From NCBI RefSeq assembly GCF_033097525.1, contig NZ_CP109907.1:1674001-1738000 (forward strand): a stretch of 64,000 nt of DNA, read 5' to 3'. Position numbers and translations under genes: made by a program. This stretch comes from Sphingobacterium sp. UGAL515B_05. GTDB lineage: Bacteria; Bacteroidota; Bacteroidia; Sphingobacteriales; Sphingobacteriaceae. The notes beneath the pieces are model-generated. The model saw only the letters and a list, made by a program, of their open reading frames with translations, searched no databases and had not been told where the DNA came from. Position 1 is the stretch's first letter. The number at the start of each line of letters is the position of its first letter. This document shows positions 33,487-42,091 of this stretch, piece after piece.

Positions 33487-34575
33487 TTAATTATTCGGAA
33501 AGAACAAGCGAATGATCGTCCCCTTACCCAGCTTACTGGAGAGATTAACGTTACCGTCCAGACGTTCCATCAACTCCTTAACTAAAGAGAGTCCTATCCC
33601 TGAGCCCTGTGCTGCAAGCGCATTTTTTGCGCGCTCATGGGCTTTAAATACAACATCCAGGTCTTCATCTGGAATGCCGATCCCATTATCTTCCAAATAG
33701 TAAACAATGCCTTTGCTTGTCTTTTCACTATAGATCGCCAGATAATCCTGCTCGGTATCTTTGGCATATTTCACAGCATTGGAAATGAGATTAAAAAAAA
33801 TCTGATAAGCAACCCCACAGTCTGCATCCAGCTTGTAGAGATTTCCCAATCTAAACTCCAACTGTGATGCTGGATAAATAAGCTTTACCTCATCTATCCA
33901 TTCTGCAATCTTTTTATCCATTTCTAAACATTCCCTAACCGGATTGACAGCTCTTATTTTATTTAGCTGAAGGGTTTGGTTGATAATAGACTGAATATTT
34001 TCTATGGCAGCTTGCATATTGTCGAACCATTTTTGCTGAACATCTTTAGGCAGACTTATATTTTTACGCAGCATATCATTTCCCATCTTTAGAATAGATA
34101 ATGGGTTTTTTAAGTCATGTGAAAGGGTATTGGATAATAGATCCAGCTTTCTATTAAAAGATATTTGCTCTTTTTGGCTTTCAGCTTTATCATAGGCAAG
34201 TTTTCTTTCCGTCACATCCCATGAGGAATGTAAAATAGCATAAGTATTTCCTTTTTCGTCCAATAATGCTTTGTATTCGAAATCAAAGTACCGTTTGATA
34301 ATATTTCTCCCGGATACGATATCTGCCGGAGTATCCTTGGCACGATAGGTAATCCCTGTCTTCCACACATTTTTCAAAATAGATGAAAACCCTTCTTTTT
34401 CAAAGCTGGGAAAACAGGCACACAAAGTATGTCCTAAAATTGAGCTGCTTGCATGCCATGTATCCAGCATCGCCTGGTTGGCAAAGGCAATATTGAGGTC
34501 CGCACTATCATAGATAGCCGTGGCTAAAGGAGACCGCTCCAGAACAGACAACAAAAAGTGCTCATCAAAAGGCAT
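33487..34575 (-). CDS. PAS-domain histidine kinase, orphan
   Basis: 362 residues, no membrane helix. An N-terminal PAS domain (about 8-125; LERSPLATAIYDSADLNIAFANQAM) is followed by a HisKA dimerisation domain with the phospho-acceptor in NTLSHDLKNPLSILK and an ATPase domain with N-box FFNLISNAVKYAK, G1 DNGIGIPDED and G2 GSGIGLSLVKEL. A cytosolic signal (redox or small molecule) is likely. There is no response regulator beside it; the single-domain REC protein at 1814 is a distant candidate. Confidence 0.93.
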   Translation of the reverse strand: MPFDEHFLLSVLERSPLATAIYDSADLNIAFANQAMLDTWHASSSILGHTLCACFPSFEKEGFSSILKNVWKTGITYRAKDTPADIVSGRNIIKRYFDFEYKALLDEKGNTYAILHSSWDVTERKLAYDKAESQKEQISFNRKLDLLSNTLSHDLKNPLSILKMGNDMLRKNISLPKDVQQKWFDNMQAAIENIQSIINQTLQLNKIRAVNPVRECLEMDKKIAEWIDEVKLIYPASQLEFRLGNLYKLDADCGVAYQIFFNLISNAVKYAKDTEQDYLAIYSEKTSKGIVYYLEDNGIGIPDEDLDVVFKAHERAKNALAAQGSGIGLSLVKELMERLDGNVNLSSKLGKGTIIRLFFPNN

Positions 34576-34697
34576 ACAGAAAGAAATTTAGCAATCGTGA
34601 ATGTATAGATATAGGGAACTCTAAAAAAATAAAGCAACAGAAATGATGCCATTCTTTATATCCCTTTTTCGTATCTTAACCTCTAAGAAAGTTTAAG

Positions 34698-35027
34698 ATG
34701 AATAAAGTAGGAAAAAAAATTAGGTTACTTCGGCACCAAAAAGGTTGGAGCCAACAGGATGTAGCAAAAAAATTAGGGATTTCCATTCCCGCATTTTCAA
34801 AAATAGAAACCGGCATTACCGATCTTAACCTCTCCAGATTAATCCAGATCGCCAAGTTATTTAATTTTACAGCGGTGCAGCTTTTATCTTTTTCTGAAAC
34901 AGATGACGTAAATGATTATGTTGACGGAATAACTTCAATTCAGCAAAAGCTGAAAGAACGGGAAGAGGAAATAATCCAGCTTCAGAAAAAAGCTATCGAT
35001 CTCTATAGTCAGCTGTATAAGGATTGA
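34698..35027 (+). CDS. XRE-family helix-turn-helix regulator
   Basis: 109 residues. A canonical HTH at 6-62 (IRLLRHQKGWSQQDVAKKLGISIPAFSKIETG, then LNLSRLIQIAKLFNF) is followed by a helical, charged coiled-coil-like tail (QQKLKEREEEIIQLQKKAIDLYSQL). It lies between the orphan kinase and the ECF sigma gene. Its 3' end is 182 bp from the sigma start; regulation of the sigma locus is possible but not shown. Confidence 0.85.
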   Translation: MNKVGKKIRLLRHQKGWSQQDVAKKLGISIPAFSKIETGITDLNLSRLIQIAKLFNFTAVQLLSFSETDDVNDYVDGITSIQQKLKEREEEIIQLQKKAIDLYSQLYKD

Positions 35028-35146
35028 AACTTCCAGTGGATTCTCTACACAGGCATTCATATCATATATCATTTTAATCTTAAAACGCTAACTGTATATA
35101 GATATCCGTATGAAAGCTGTTGCTCTTAATATTACGTTGAAATTTG

Positions 35147-35154
35147 TAAATTTG
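35147..35154 (+). promoter_or_regulatory. Candidate -7 box upstream of the ECF sigma gene
   Basis: TAAATTTG is a full match to TAnnTTTG, 54 bp before the sigma start. A TTG at 35120-35122 could be the -33 element but the spacing (24 bp) is long. Confidence 0.35.
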
Positions 35155-35208
35155 ATCGCTGATTAGCTGTTTAAACAGCATACCATCTGGCCTTTTGAAA
35201 ATTCTACA

Positions 35209-35793
35209 ATGGACGCTACTGCAGAAAATAAGCTATTGATTTCGCTCTCCAATGGAAACGAACAGTGTTTTTTTGCTTTATATGACCGGTATAGTCAAGC
35301 CTTATTTTCCACTATTTTTCGAATGGTTAAAGATAAGCAGGTCAGTGAAGAGATCGTGCAAGATGTATTTCTGAAAGTTTGGCAAAAAAGAGCCAGCATC
35401 GATCCAAACCGAAGCTTTAAATCGTGGATTTTTACCATAGCTAAAAATGATGTTATTTCTTGGTATAGAAAATTAGCCAAAGAAACCGCGATGCAGGAAA
35501 ACTTATACCAACATTTCGAGCAGCTCTACATCATGGAAAAAGAGGGTGATATACATGAGAAACAGGCCGCGTTATTAGAAAGAGCACTCGATACCTTAAG
35601 TGAGCGTAGAAAAGAAATTTTTATTTTATGTAAACTTGAACAGAAAAGTTACGAAGAAGTTGCGCAAAAACTGAACATTTCTGTTTCGACAGTGAGTAAT
35701 GCCATGGTCAAATCCAATCAACATATCCGCCAATTTGTACAAGACCATTATGATGAAATTTTAGCGATTCTTGTAGCATTCTATTTTTTTTAA
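35209..35793 (+). CDS. ECF RNA-polymerase sigma factor
   Basis: 194 residues with sigma region 2 (FFALYDRYSQALFSTIFRM, EEIVQDVFLKVWQKR, FKSWIFTIAKNDVISWYRK) and region 4 (LDTLSERRKEIFILCKLEQKSYEEVAQKLNISVSTVSNAMVKS). This is the Bacteroidota expansion family used with FecR-like anti-sigma factors and SusC transporters carrying an STN domain. The FecR gene follows after 56 bp and the STN-bearing SusC gene comes next, so the sigma factor should drive its own uptake locus in response to ligand. Confidence 0.94.
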   Translation: MDATAENKLLISLSNGNEQCFFALYDRYSQALFSTIFRMVKDKQVSEEIVQDVFLKVWQKRASIDPNRSFKSWIFTIAKNDVISWYRKLAKETAMQENLYQHFEQLYIMEKEGDIHEKQAALLERALDTLSERRKEIFILCKLEQKSYEEVAQKLNISVSTVSNAMVKSNQHIRQFVQDHYDEILAILVAFYFF

Positions 35794-35849
35794 AAAAATC
35801 AAGATTACGATAGTGTTTTTGCTAATAAGTTGCGTATTAACTTATAGAT

Positions 35850-36995
35850 ATGGCAAAAAAAATAGATAATATTTACAAGAGCTATTTAGAGGGACGTATT
35901 AATCGGGTGGATCTCGATTGGTTGCTGCATTATTTTGAATATGCCAGCGACGAAGAATTGGAACGTCTAACTTCGATTGCTTCGAATGTCTTTGAGGAGG
36001 AGCAAACCGAACAATCCTTTGCTCCGCATATTGCCATTGTAAAGCAACGTTTGAAAGAGAGTCTAAACAAACCCAAGAACCAGCCGATCCGATTAAGACA
36101 AAGACTGCAATGGTGGGCAGCAGCTTCGATCTTGTTGGTAGCGGGATTGGCGACTTGGTTTTATTTGGGACAAGGCCCAAAAACTACCGATGTCACTGCG
36201 CCTTCAGCACCCACATTGTATGTTAAAGATAAGTCCGGAAAAGAAATTGCCATATTGCCCAAGACTGATTCTGTATGGCAGATAGGGGACATTGCATTTT
36301 CCCGTATCGACAGTCAAACCGTAAAAGTAATGGCGCTTGGCAAAAATCCAAGCTTGCAAACGATCTATACCCCCAATTCGGACTTTAGGCTTGTTCTGGA
36401 AGATGGTACTAAGATCACAATGAATGCCGCCTCCACCCTTAAATTTCAGGTTCCTTTTGATGCCGTCAAAAGAGACGTATCCTTAGACGGTGAAGGATAT
36501 TTTGAGGTCACTCATGATGCCCGGAGGCCATTTACAGTAACTGCTGGTGCTGCAAAAGTCGAAGTGCTCGGAACCGTATTTAACGTACGCAATTATGCAA
36601 GCGATGGCCATGTTACCACTTCCCTCCTGTCTGGACGGATCGCTTTAAGTAAATCGGGCACAGCTGAAAGGATGATACTTCGTCCAGGGGAAACAGCTGT
36701 AACCGATCAAAAAGGAATACATATCCAACATCTAACGCCAAAACAAGCTGTCGCATGGACGGCCGGCTACTTTGATTACCGGGATCAGTCACTTCGCGTA
36801 ATTCTGTCTGATCTGTCAAGATGGTACGGTGTTGATGTTGATACCATCGCGCTACCGACAGATCGGTCGATTTATATGAAGGTCCGGAAAAATATCTCCC
36901 TACAGGAAATGTTACGGCTCTTAAATGAAGCGAGCGCCTTAGATTTTCAATTGAACAATAAAAAGATCGTTTTAAAAACAACCATCAAAAAATAA
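35850..36995 (+). CDS. FecR-family anti-sigma factor
   Basis: 381 residues. A cytoplasmic N-terminal sigma-binding part (about 1-85), one membrane helix (about 90-107; AAASILLVAGLATWFYLG), and a periplasmic FecR domain with TPNSDFRLVLEDGTKITMNAASTLKF and GEGYFEVTHDARRPFTVTAG, then a DUF4974-like C-terminal domain (LRVILSDLSRWYGVDVD). It transmits the signal from the outer-membrane STN domain to the sigma factor encoded upstream. Confidence 0.93.
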   Translation: MAKKIDNIYKSYLEGRINRVDLDWLLHYFEYASDEELERLTSIASNVFEEEQTEQSFAPHIAIVKQRLKESLNKPKNQPIRLRQRLQWWAAASILLVAGLATWFYLGQGPKTTDVTAPSAPTLYVKDKSGKEIAILPKTDSVWQIGDIAFSRIDSQTVKVMALGKNPSLQTIYTPNSDFRLVLEDGTKITMNAASTLKFQVPFDAVKRDVSLDGEGYFEVTHDARRPFTVTAGAAKVEVLGTVFNVRNYASDGHVTTSLLSGRIALSKSGTAERMILRPGETAVTDQKGIHIQHLTPKQAVAWTAGYFDYRDQSLRVILSDLSRWYGVDVDTIALPTDRSIYMKVRKNISLQEMLRLLNEASALDFQLNNKKIVLKTTIKK

Positions 36996-37029
36996 AAACA
37001 ACTAAATAGTACATTTACCTTCATCTACC

Positions 37030-40000
37030 ATGTCACACCTAACCAAAAAGCGACCGGTATTTTTGCGGAAATACCTGAGTTTGGCCGCTGGAATTGCCCT
37101 GATGAGCATGATCGACCCCTATGAATTACATGCACAGCAGGTCGAATTGAACTTTAAAAATGCCAATGTCAAAGAGGTCATTACGAGCCTATCGGATCAC
37201 TATGGCTATGAATTTGTGTTCGACGGCAACCTATTAAAAACCGCCCGTCCCATCAGTGTCAACCTCAAACTATCAAGCATTGAAGATGCCTTATCCATTT
37301 TGTTTAAGGATCAACCTTTCAGCTACCGCCTTGAGAATAAACGGATTATTCTCTATCGTAAAACTGTATCGACCAATAGTCAGCTTGTACGCGGAAAAGT
37401 AATCGACAGTCTGGGCAATACCATTGCCGGTGTGTCGATCCATAACCTGCAGGACAATAGCCAGGCGATGAGTTCGGGCGATGGTGATTTTGAGCTGAAC
37501 GTGACAAGCCCGGAGATCCAATTGTCGTTTAGACATGTCTCTTTTAATGAAAAAGTCATGCGTTTCAGTCCCGAGCAAGTAACAAGACCGGTCCGCGTGA
37601 TGTTGAGCACAAAGGAGTCAATGCTCAACGAAATTATGATCACGGGTTATCAACGAATCAGTAAAGAACGTAGTCCCGGAGCTTATTCCATGATCAATAA
37701 TGACCAGTTAAACAAACAGATTAATGTCGATTTGGCTTCCGCCCTGGAAGGCCAAGTAGCTGGGTTGACCTATATCAAAAACCCCGCGCGCGTTGCTGCA
37801 GACAATCCCGTACTTCGCGGAATCGGTACCTATTCCAGTGACGTGACCACCAATCCGCTCATCGTCATTGACGACTTACCCACCGAGCTCACCTTAAACG
37901 ATATCAACCCCTATGACGTAGAGTCTGTGACCGTGCTGAAAGACGCAACAGCTGCATCGATTTACGGAGCCAGGGCAGCCAATGGAGTTATTGTCGTAAC
38001 CACAAAAAAAGGAAAAGGGCAAGGCGTCTCCGTCAACTTTAATGTCGATCAATTCATTACGCAGAAACCGGATATCGCCAAAATGCATTATGCCAGTACG
38101 TCCGATCTGATCGACTACGAAATTGATGTTTACAACAAAGAGCGTTCGCGCTATGCGAATACCGAATCTTTGTTCAATTACTATGGAAAGTTGGGTAGTG
38201 GAAGCTTAAAATACTATTCACCGCTGTACGATCTATTTCGTAAAGAGTCCATCGGGACAATTAATCAGCAAGAACGGGACGCAACAATAAATACCTGGCG
38301 GAACAACGATTACATCAAGGAGTTTACCGACAATGTCTGGCAAAATGAAACACGCCAAAGGTATAATGCAAGTATTTCCCAGAATTCGTCCAAAAGCAAC
38401 ACCTTTGTATCCTTCAACTACGACAAAGGAAAAGGACAGGTTGTCCACGAAAAAAACGACAAATTTAACCTGTATCTAAAATCGGCCTTTAATATAACCA
38501 AATGGTTGAATGCAACAGTGGGATTGAACGGCACATATTCCGTAAATAAAGAAACGGATGGCATTTACAATGATCTTTTCTTACAGCCTCGTTATACACG
38601 CATTAAAGATGAAAATGGCAACCTAGTCTATGCGCCTTACGTTGATCTTTCAAGTTCTATCGGGCCCGGATCGGCCATAAACGGTGAGACAGCAGAACAG
38701 ATCGCTGCAAACGGAAATTTAAAAAGTACATCCTTTAATGTCCTTGAAGCCTTAGGCGAAGGTATCGAGAGTAACAAGAGTTTAAATCTTCGCGCATTTA
38801 CATCGTTGCGGGCCACTATTTACAAAGGCCTCTCTTTTCAAACGCAGTTTTCCTATGAATTGGGACAAGCATCCCGTGAAAGTTTCTACGACGAAGATAG
38901 CTACATGATGCGTGTTGCCTCAAACGCGATGGTGAGCTATAATGCTGCCACAGGAGTATACACGAAAAACCTACCAGCAGGAGGCCGCTACTATCAATTC
39001 GAATCCAAACGGTACAACTATACCTTCCGGAATCAATTTAATTATGATAATACCTTTGGCCAATATGGCCAACATCAGCTAACCGCCCTAGCCGGCTTCG
39101 AGATGCGCCAGTCGCATGTACCGCGCCCTATCCAACAATTACTTGTGGGCTACAATCCCGTCACATTGACCTCCACCACCATCGACTGGGCCACATTGAG
39201 TAAATCTGGTATCACCAGCTATATCTACGGGGGGAATGTCCGCCTGGGCGACCTGAATGGCGTCGCACAAAAGGAAACCTTACACCGCTTCACCTCGCTT
39301 TACGCCAATGCCGGATATACTTATAGCAACAAATACAACCTCACGGGAAGCATACGGGTGGATCAGGCCGATCTCTTTGGGGTAGATCCGAAGTTTAAGT
39401 ACCGTCCGTTATGGTCTGTCGGAGCAGGCTGGAATGTCAGCAACGAAGAATTTATGAAAAATAAAGACTGGTTGAATTCCCTCAAACTACGGGCAACATA
39501 CGGTATTACCGGTAATGTGGACCAAGAAAGCTCAAGCTATGGTACGGCTACCTGGAAATCCGATAAACTTTTCCCCTACCTGCAATATCTGGAACAAAAA
39601 TCATTACCAAACCCCATGCTGCGCTGGGAAAAAACAACAACGACAAACCTCGGTGTAGATTTTTCGATTTTCGACAACCGCCTGTCAGCTAGTATTGATG
39701 CCTATAATCGCTACAGCTCCGATTTGTTGATCGGTGCTGTTCTCGACCCAACTGTAGGTGCCAATTCGCGTGTTATCAACAATGGTGCATTACGCAACAA
39801 AGGGATTGAGTTTAACATCAATACTGTGTGGCTTAAAAGGAAAGATTTAACAGCAAGCACCCAACTGGTATTTTCCTTTAATAAAAACAGGGTCGAGAAA
39901 GTCAACGGCTTAACCGCTACCGCACAGTCCTATGTTGGCTCACCAACGAATTACTTTTTCCAAGGAAGAAGCTACAACGCTGTCCTGGCTTACCGCTATG

Positions 40001-40635
40001 GCGGCATGGTGAACGGCTACCCTTACTTTTTGGATCAAAACGGCGAATCCAATGTTATTTTTGATGAAAACGGTACCCCTACAAAAATTAATGCGATCAA
40101 TTCGCCCGACGCGTTGGTCGACATGGGCACGCTATTCCCAAAATACACAGGGTCTATCAATCAGCGCTTACGCTATAAAGCATTCGATCTTTCGGCCATG
40201 TTTGTCTTCTCCGGCGGACATAAATTACGTAAAGATGCCATCGATCTGGCAAGTGATGAACTCACAAACGCTGGCTTGGTGAACCGATGGGCAGAAGGAG
40301 CCAATAACGATTACCCCCGTTTACTGGTCGATTATCCAGACAACCTACGTTCTTCCGCAGGAACCTTATCCACTTTATGGCGCTATAGTGATCAGCAGAT
40401 TCTGTCGGCTGATTATATCAAGCTTCGGAACATAGCCGTTGGTTATCAGTTGCCCAAACAATTGGCCCATAAAGCAGGGATGCAAAACGTCAGATTAACG
40501 GCGCAGGTCAATAATTTATGGACATGGAGCGCAGCCGGCAATGATATCGATCCAGAATCCTACTCGCTCAATAGCGGAACGCGCTATCTGCCCCTGGCCA
40601 AATCATTCCTGATGGGACTTTCACTCACTTTTTAA
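37030..40635 (+). CDS. SusC/RagA-family TonB-dependent transporter with STN signalling domain
   Basis: 1201 residues: signal peptide (about 1-36), secretin/TonB short N-terminal domain (about 37-115; VELNFKNANVKEVITSLSDH), carboxypeptidase-regulatory-like domain (VRGKVIDSLGNTIAGVSI), plug domain (VLRGIGTYSSDVTTNPLIVIDD; VLKDATAASIYGARAANGVIVV) and a beta-barrel ending LMGLSLTF. The STN domain contacts the FecR protein encoded just upstream, so ligand binding should switch on the ECF sigma factor. The SusD partner follows after 12 bp. The ligand is unknown; a metalloprotease and DUF3347 protein later in the operon point to a peptide or metal-linked substrate rather than a glycan. Confidence 0.95.
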   Translation: MSHLTKKRPVFLRKYLSLAAGIALMSMIDPYELHAQQVELNFKNANVKEVITSLSDHYGYEFVFDGNLLKTARPISVNLKLSSIEDALSILFKDQPFSYRLENKRIILYRKTVSTNSQLVRGKVIDSLGNTIAGVSIHNLQDNSQAMSSGDGDFELNVTSPEIQLSFRHVSFNEKVMRFSPEQVTRPVRVMLSTKESMLNEIMITGYQRISKERSPGAYSMINNDQLNKQINVDLASALEGQVAGLTYIKNPARVAADNPVLRGIGTYSSDVTTNPLIVIDDLPTELTLNDINPYDVESVTVLKDATAASIYGARAANGVIVVTTKKGKGQGVSVNFNVDQFITQKPDIAKMHYASTSDLIDYEIDVYNKERSRYANTESLFNYYGKLGSGSLKYYSPLYDLFRKESIGTINQQERDATINTWRNNDYIKEFTDNVWQNETRQRYNASISQNSSKSNTFVSFNYDKGKGQVVHEKNDKFNLYLKSAFNITKWLNATVGLNGTYSVNKETDGIYNDLFLQPRYTRIKDENGNLVYAPYVDLSSSIGPGSAINGETAEQIAANGNLKSTSFNVLEALGEGIESNKSLNLRAFTSLRATIYKGLSFQTQFSYELGQASRESFYDEDSYMMRVASNAMVSYNAATGVYTKNLPAGGRYYQFESKRYNYTFRNQFNYDNTFGQYGQHQLTALAGFEMRQSHVPRPIQQLLVGYNPVTLTSTTIDWATLSKSGITSYIYGGNVRLGDLNGVAQKETLHRFTSLYANAGYTYSNKYNLTGSIRVDQADLFGVDPKFKYRPLWSVGAGWNVSNEEFMKNKDWLNSLKLRATYGITGNVDQESSSYGTATWKSDKLFPYLQYLEQKSLPNPMLRWEKTTTTNLGVDFSIFDNRLSASIDAYNRYSSDLLIGAVLDPTVGANSRVINNGALRNKGIEFNINTVWLKRKDLTASTQLVFSFNKNRVEKVNGLTATAQSYVGSPTNYFFQGRSYNAVLAYRYGGMVNGYPYFLDQNGESNVIFDENGTPTKINAINSPDALVDMGTLFPKYTGSINQRLRYKAFDLSAMFVFSGGHKLRKDAIDLASDELTNAGLVNRWAEGANNDYPRLLVDYPDNLRSSAGTLSTLWRYSDQQILSADYIKLRNIAVGYQLPKQLAHKAGMQNVRLTAQVNNLWTWSAAGNDIDPESYSLNSGTRYLPLAKSFLMGLSLTF

Positions 40636-40647
40636 CCCGAATCTACG

Positions 40648-42072
40648 ATGACTATAAAAACCTTAATGGCAGCATGTGCGACTCTAGTGGTCTTTACTGC
40701 CTGCGATAAATACCTTGATATAACACCCAAAGGCTCACAATTGGTGCGTACAGCTCAAGATTATTACGATTTGGTCGCCTATCCGAATAGAGGTTATCCG
40801 ATCAATAACTTTCAGTATCTGGTCGATGATCAATACCTCAAAGAATCCAATGTCATTGGTTTGACGCCCAATATCAATACCATCAACTTTCTATTTCAGG
40901 AACAGGAAGACCGGGTAAGCCAACTCACCGCATCAAGCTTTTATAACCAGTGCTACAAATACATTGCACAGTGGAACATGATTATTTCTTTGGCCGACCA
41001 AAGTACAGGTGATGGCCAATTAAAGACTCTCGCCAAAGCCGAGGCCAAGATGTTTCGGGCCTTTGATTATTTCCACCTGATCAATGTCTACGCCAAAGCC
41101 TATGATGCCAGCACAGCAGCCCAGGACGGCGGTGTCTGCATTATGGATAAATATGATCTGGAGGCCAAACCAACAAAATCAACCGTGCAGCAGGTATACG
41201 ATTTTATCCAAAAAGATATAGACGATGCTATACCTCATCTGCAGGAGAAACCCACCAACCCCTATCACCCCTCGCTGGCCTTTGCTTATGCATTGAAAGC
41301 GAAGGTGCATCTTTTCAAACGAGAAATTCAGGAAGCACAAGCCGCTGCCGAAAAAGCCATGCAGCTGAATGGCCAGCTCATCGACCTGGTGCAGTATGAG
41401 AAGTTAGGCGGGCCAAGCAAAACCCCTATCCTCGCCGAAAACAACCCCGAGGTATTAAGCTATATGTATGTGAACGGCTACACGGAAATGAACTTTGGCT
41501 ACAGTTATATCTTAAGTCCAGAATTGACGAGCATGTTTGATCAGGAAGATAAGCGCTTTAGTTTATTTTATACCAAATCCAATGCTAGTTTTCTGGATAT
41601 TGGCGCCGGAGCAAGTTATTACAATGTAAAGTATACCTCCTTTTTCTTCCCTACTGTGGGGCTGAAAACACCGGAGATCTACTTGATGTTGGCCGAATGT
41701 TATGCACGTCAGGATCAATATGCCAAAGCCATAGATATGTTAAATACCTTACGCAAGAATCGGATCGAAGGAAGTAAAGCCTTATTGGCTGTCCCTGCTA
41801 CACGAAAGGAAACCATGGATCTGGTCATTAACGAACGCCGGCGGGAGCTACCTATCGGATTCCATCGTTTCTTTGATCTGAAACGTTTGAATCTTGAAAA
41901 AGAATATGCGAAAACACTTGTCCGCGTATTCCCGATTGTCAATAAGACTGTCGAACAAAAGACCTACACACTGGCGCCAAACTCCAGAATGTACATTATT
42001 CCATTTCCATTGGATGTCATGAAGTTAAACCCAAACTTGCGGTTAAATACAGACGAAGCTGTACCGTTTTAA
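40648..42072 (+). CDS. SusD/RagB-family outer-membrane lipoprotein
   Basis: 474 residues, lipobox Cys19 (FTACDKYLDITPKG). SusD TPR-type core (AKAEAKMFRAFDYFHLINVYAKAY; AFAYALKAKVHLFKREIQEAQAAAEKAM) and the conserved end (INERRRELPIGFHRFFDLKRLN; MYIIPFPLDVMKLNPNL). Partner of the STN-type SusC upstream; the two are a surface uptake complex. It is followed by the metalloprotease gene after 19 bp. Confidence 0.93.
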   Translation: MTIKTLMAACATLVVFTACDKYLDITPKGSQLVRTAQDYYDLVAYPNRGYPINNFQYLVDDQYLKESNVIGLTPNINTINFLFQEQEDRVSQLTASSFYNQCYKYIAQWNMIISLADQSTGDGQLKTLAKAEAKMFRAFDYFHLINVYAKAYDASTAAQDGGVCIMDKYDLEAKPTKSTVQQVYDFIQKDIDDAIPHLQEKPTNPYHPSLAFAYALKAKVHLFKREIQEAQAAAEKAMQLNGQLIDLVQYEKLGGPSKTPILAENNPEVLSYMYVNGYTEMNFGYSYILSPELTSMFDQEDKRFSLFYTKSNASFLDIGAGASYYNVKYTSFFFPTVGLKTPEIYLMLAECYARQDQYAKAIDMLNTLRKNRIEGSKALLAVPATRKETMDLVINERRRELPIGFHRFFDLKRLNLEKEYAKTLVRVFPIVNKTVEQKTYTLAPNSRMYIIPFPLDVMKLNPNLRLNTDEAVPF

Positions 42073-42091
42073 TAGATGCTATAACAAACAC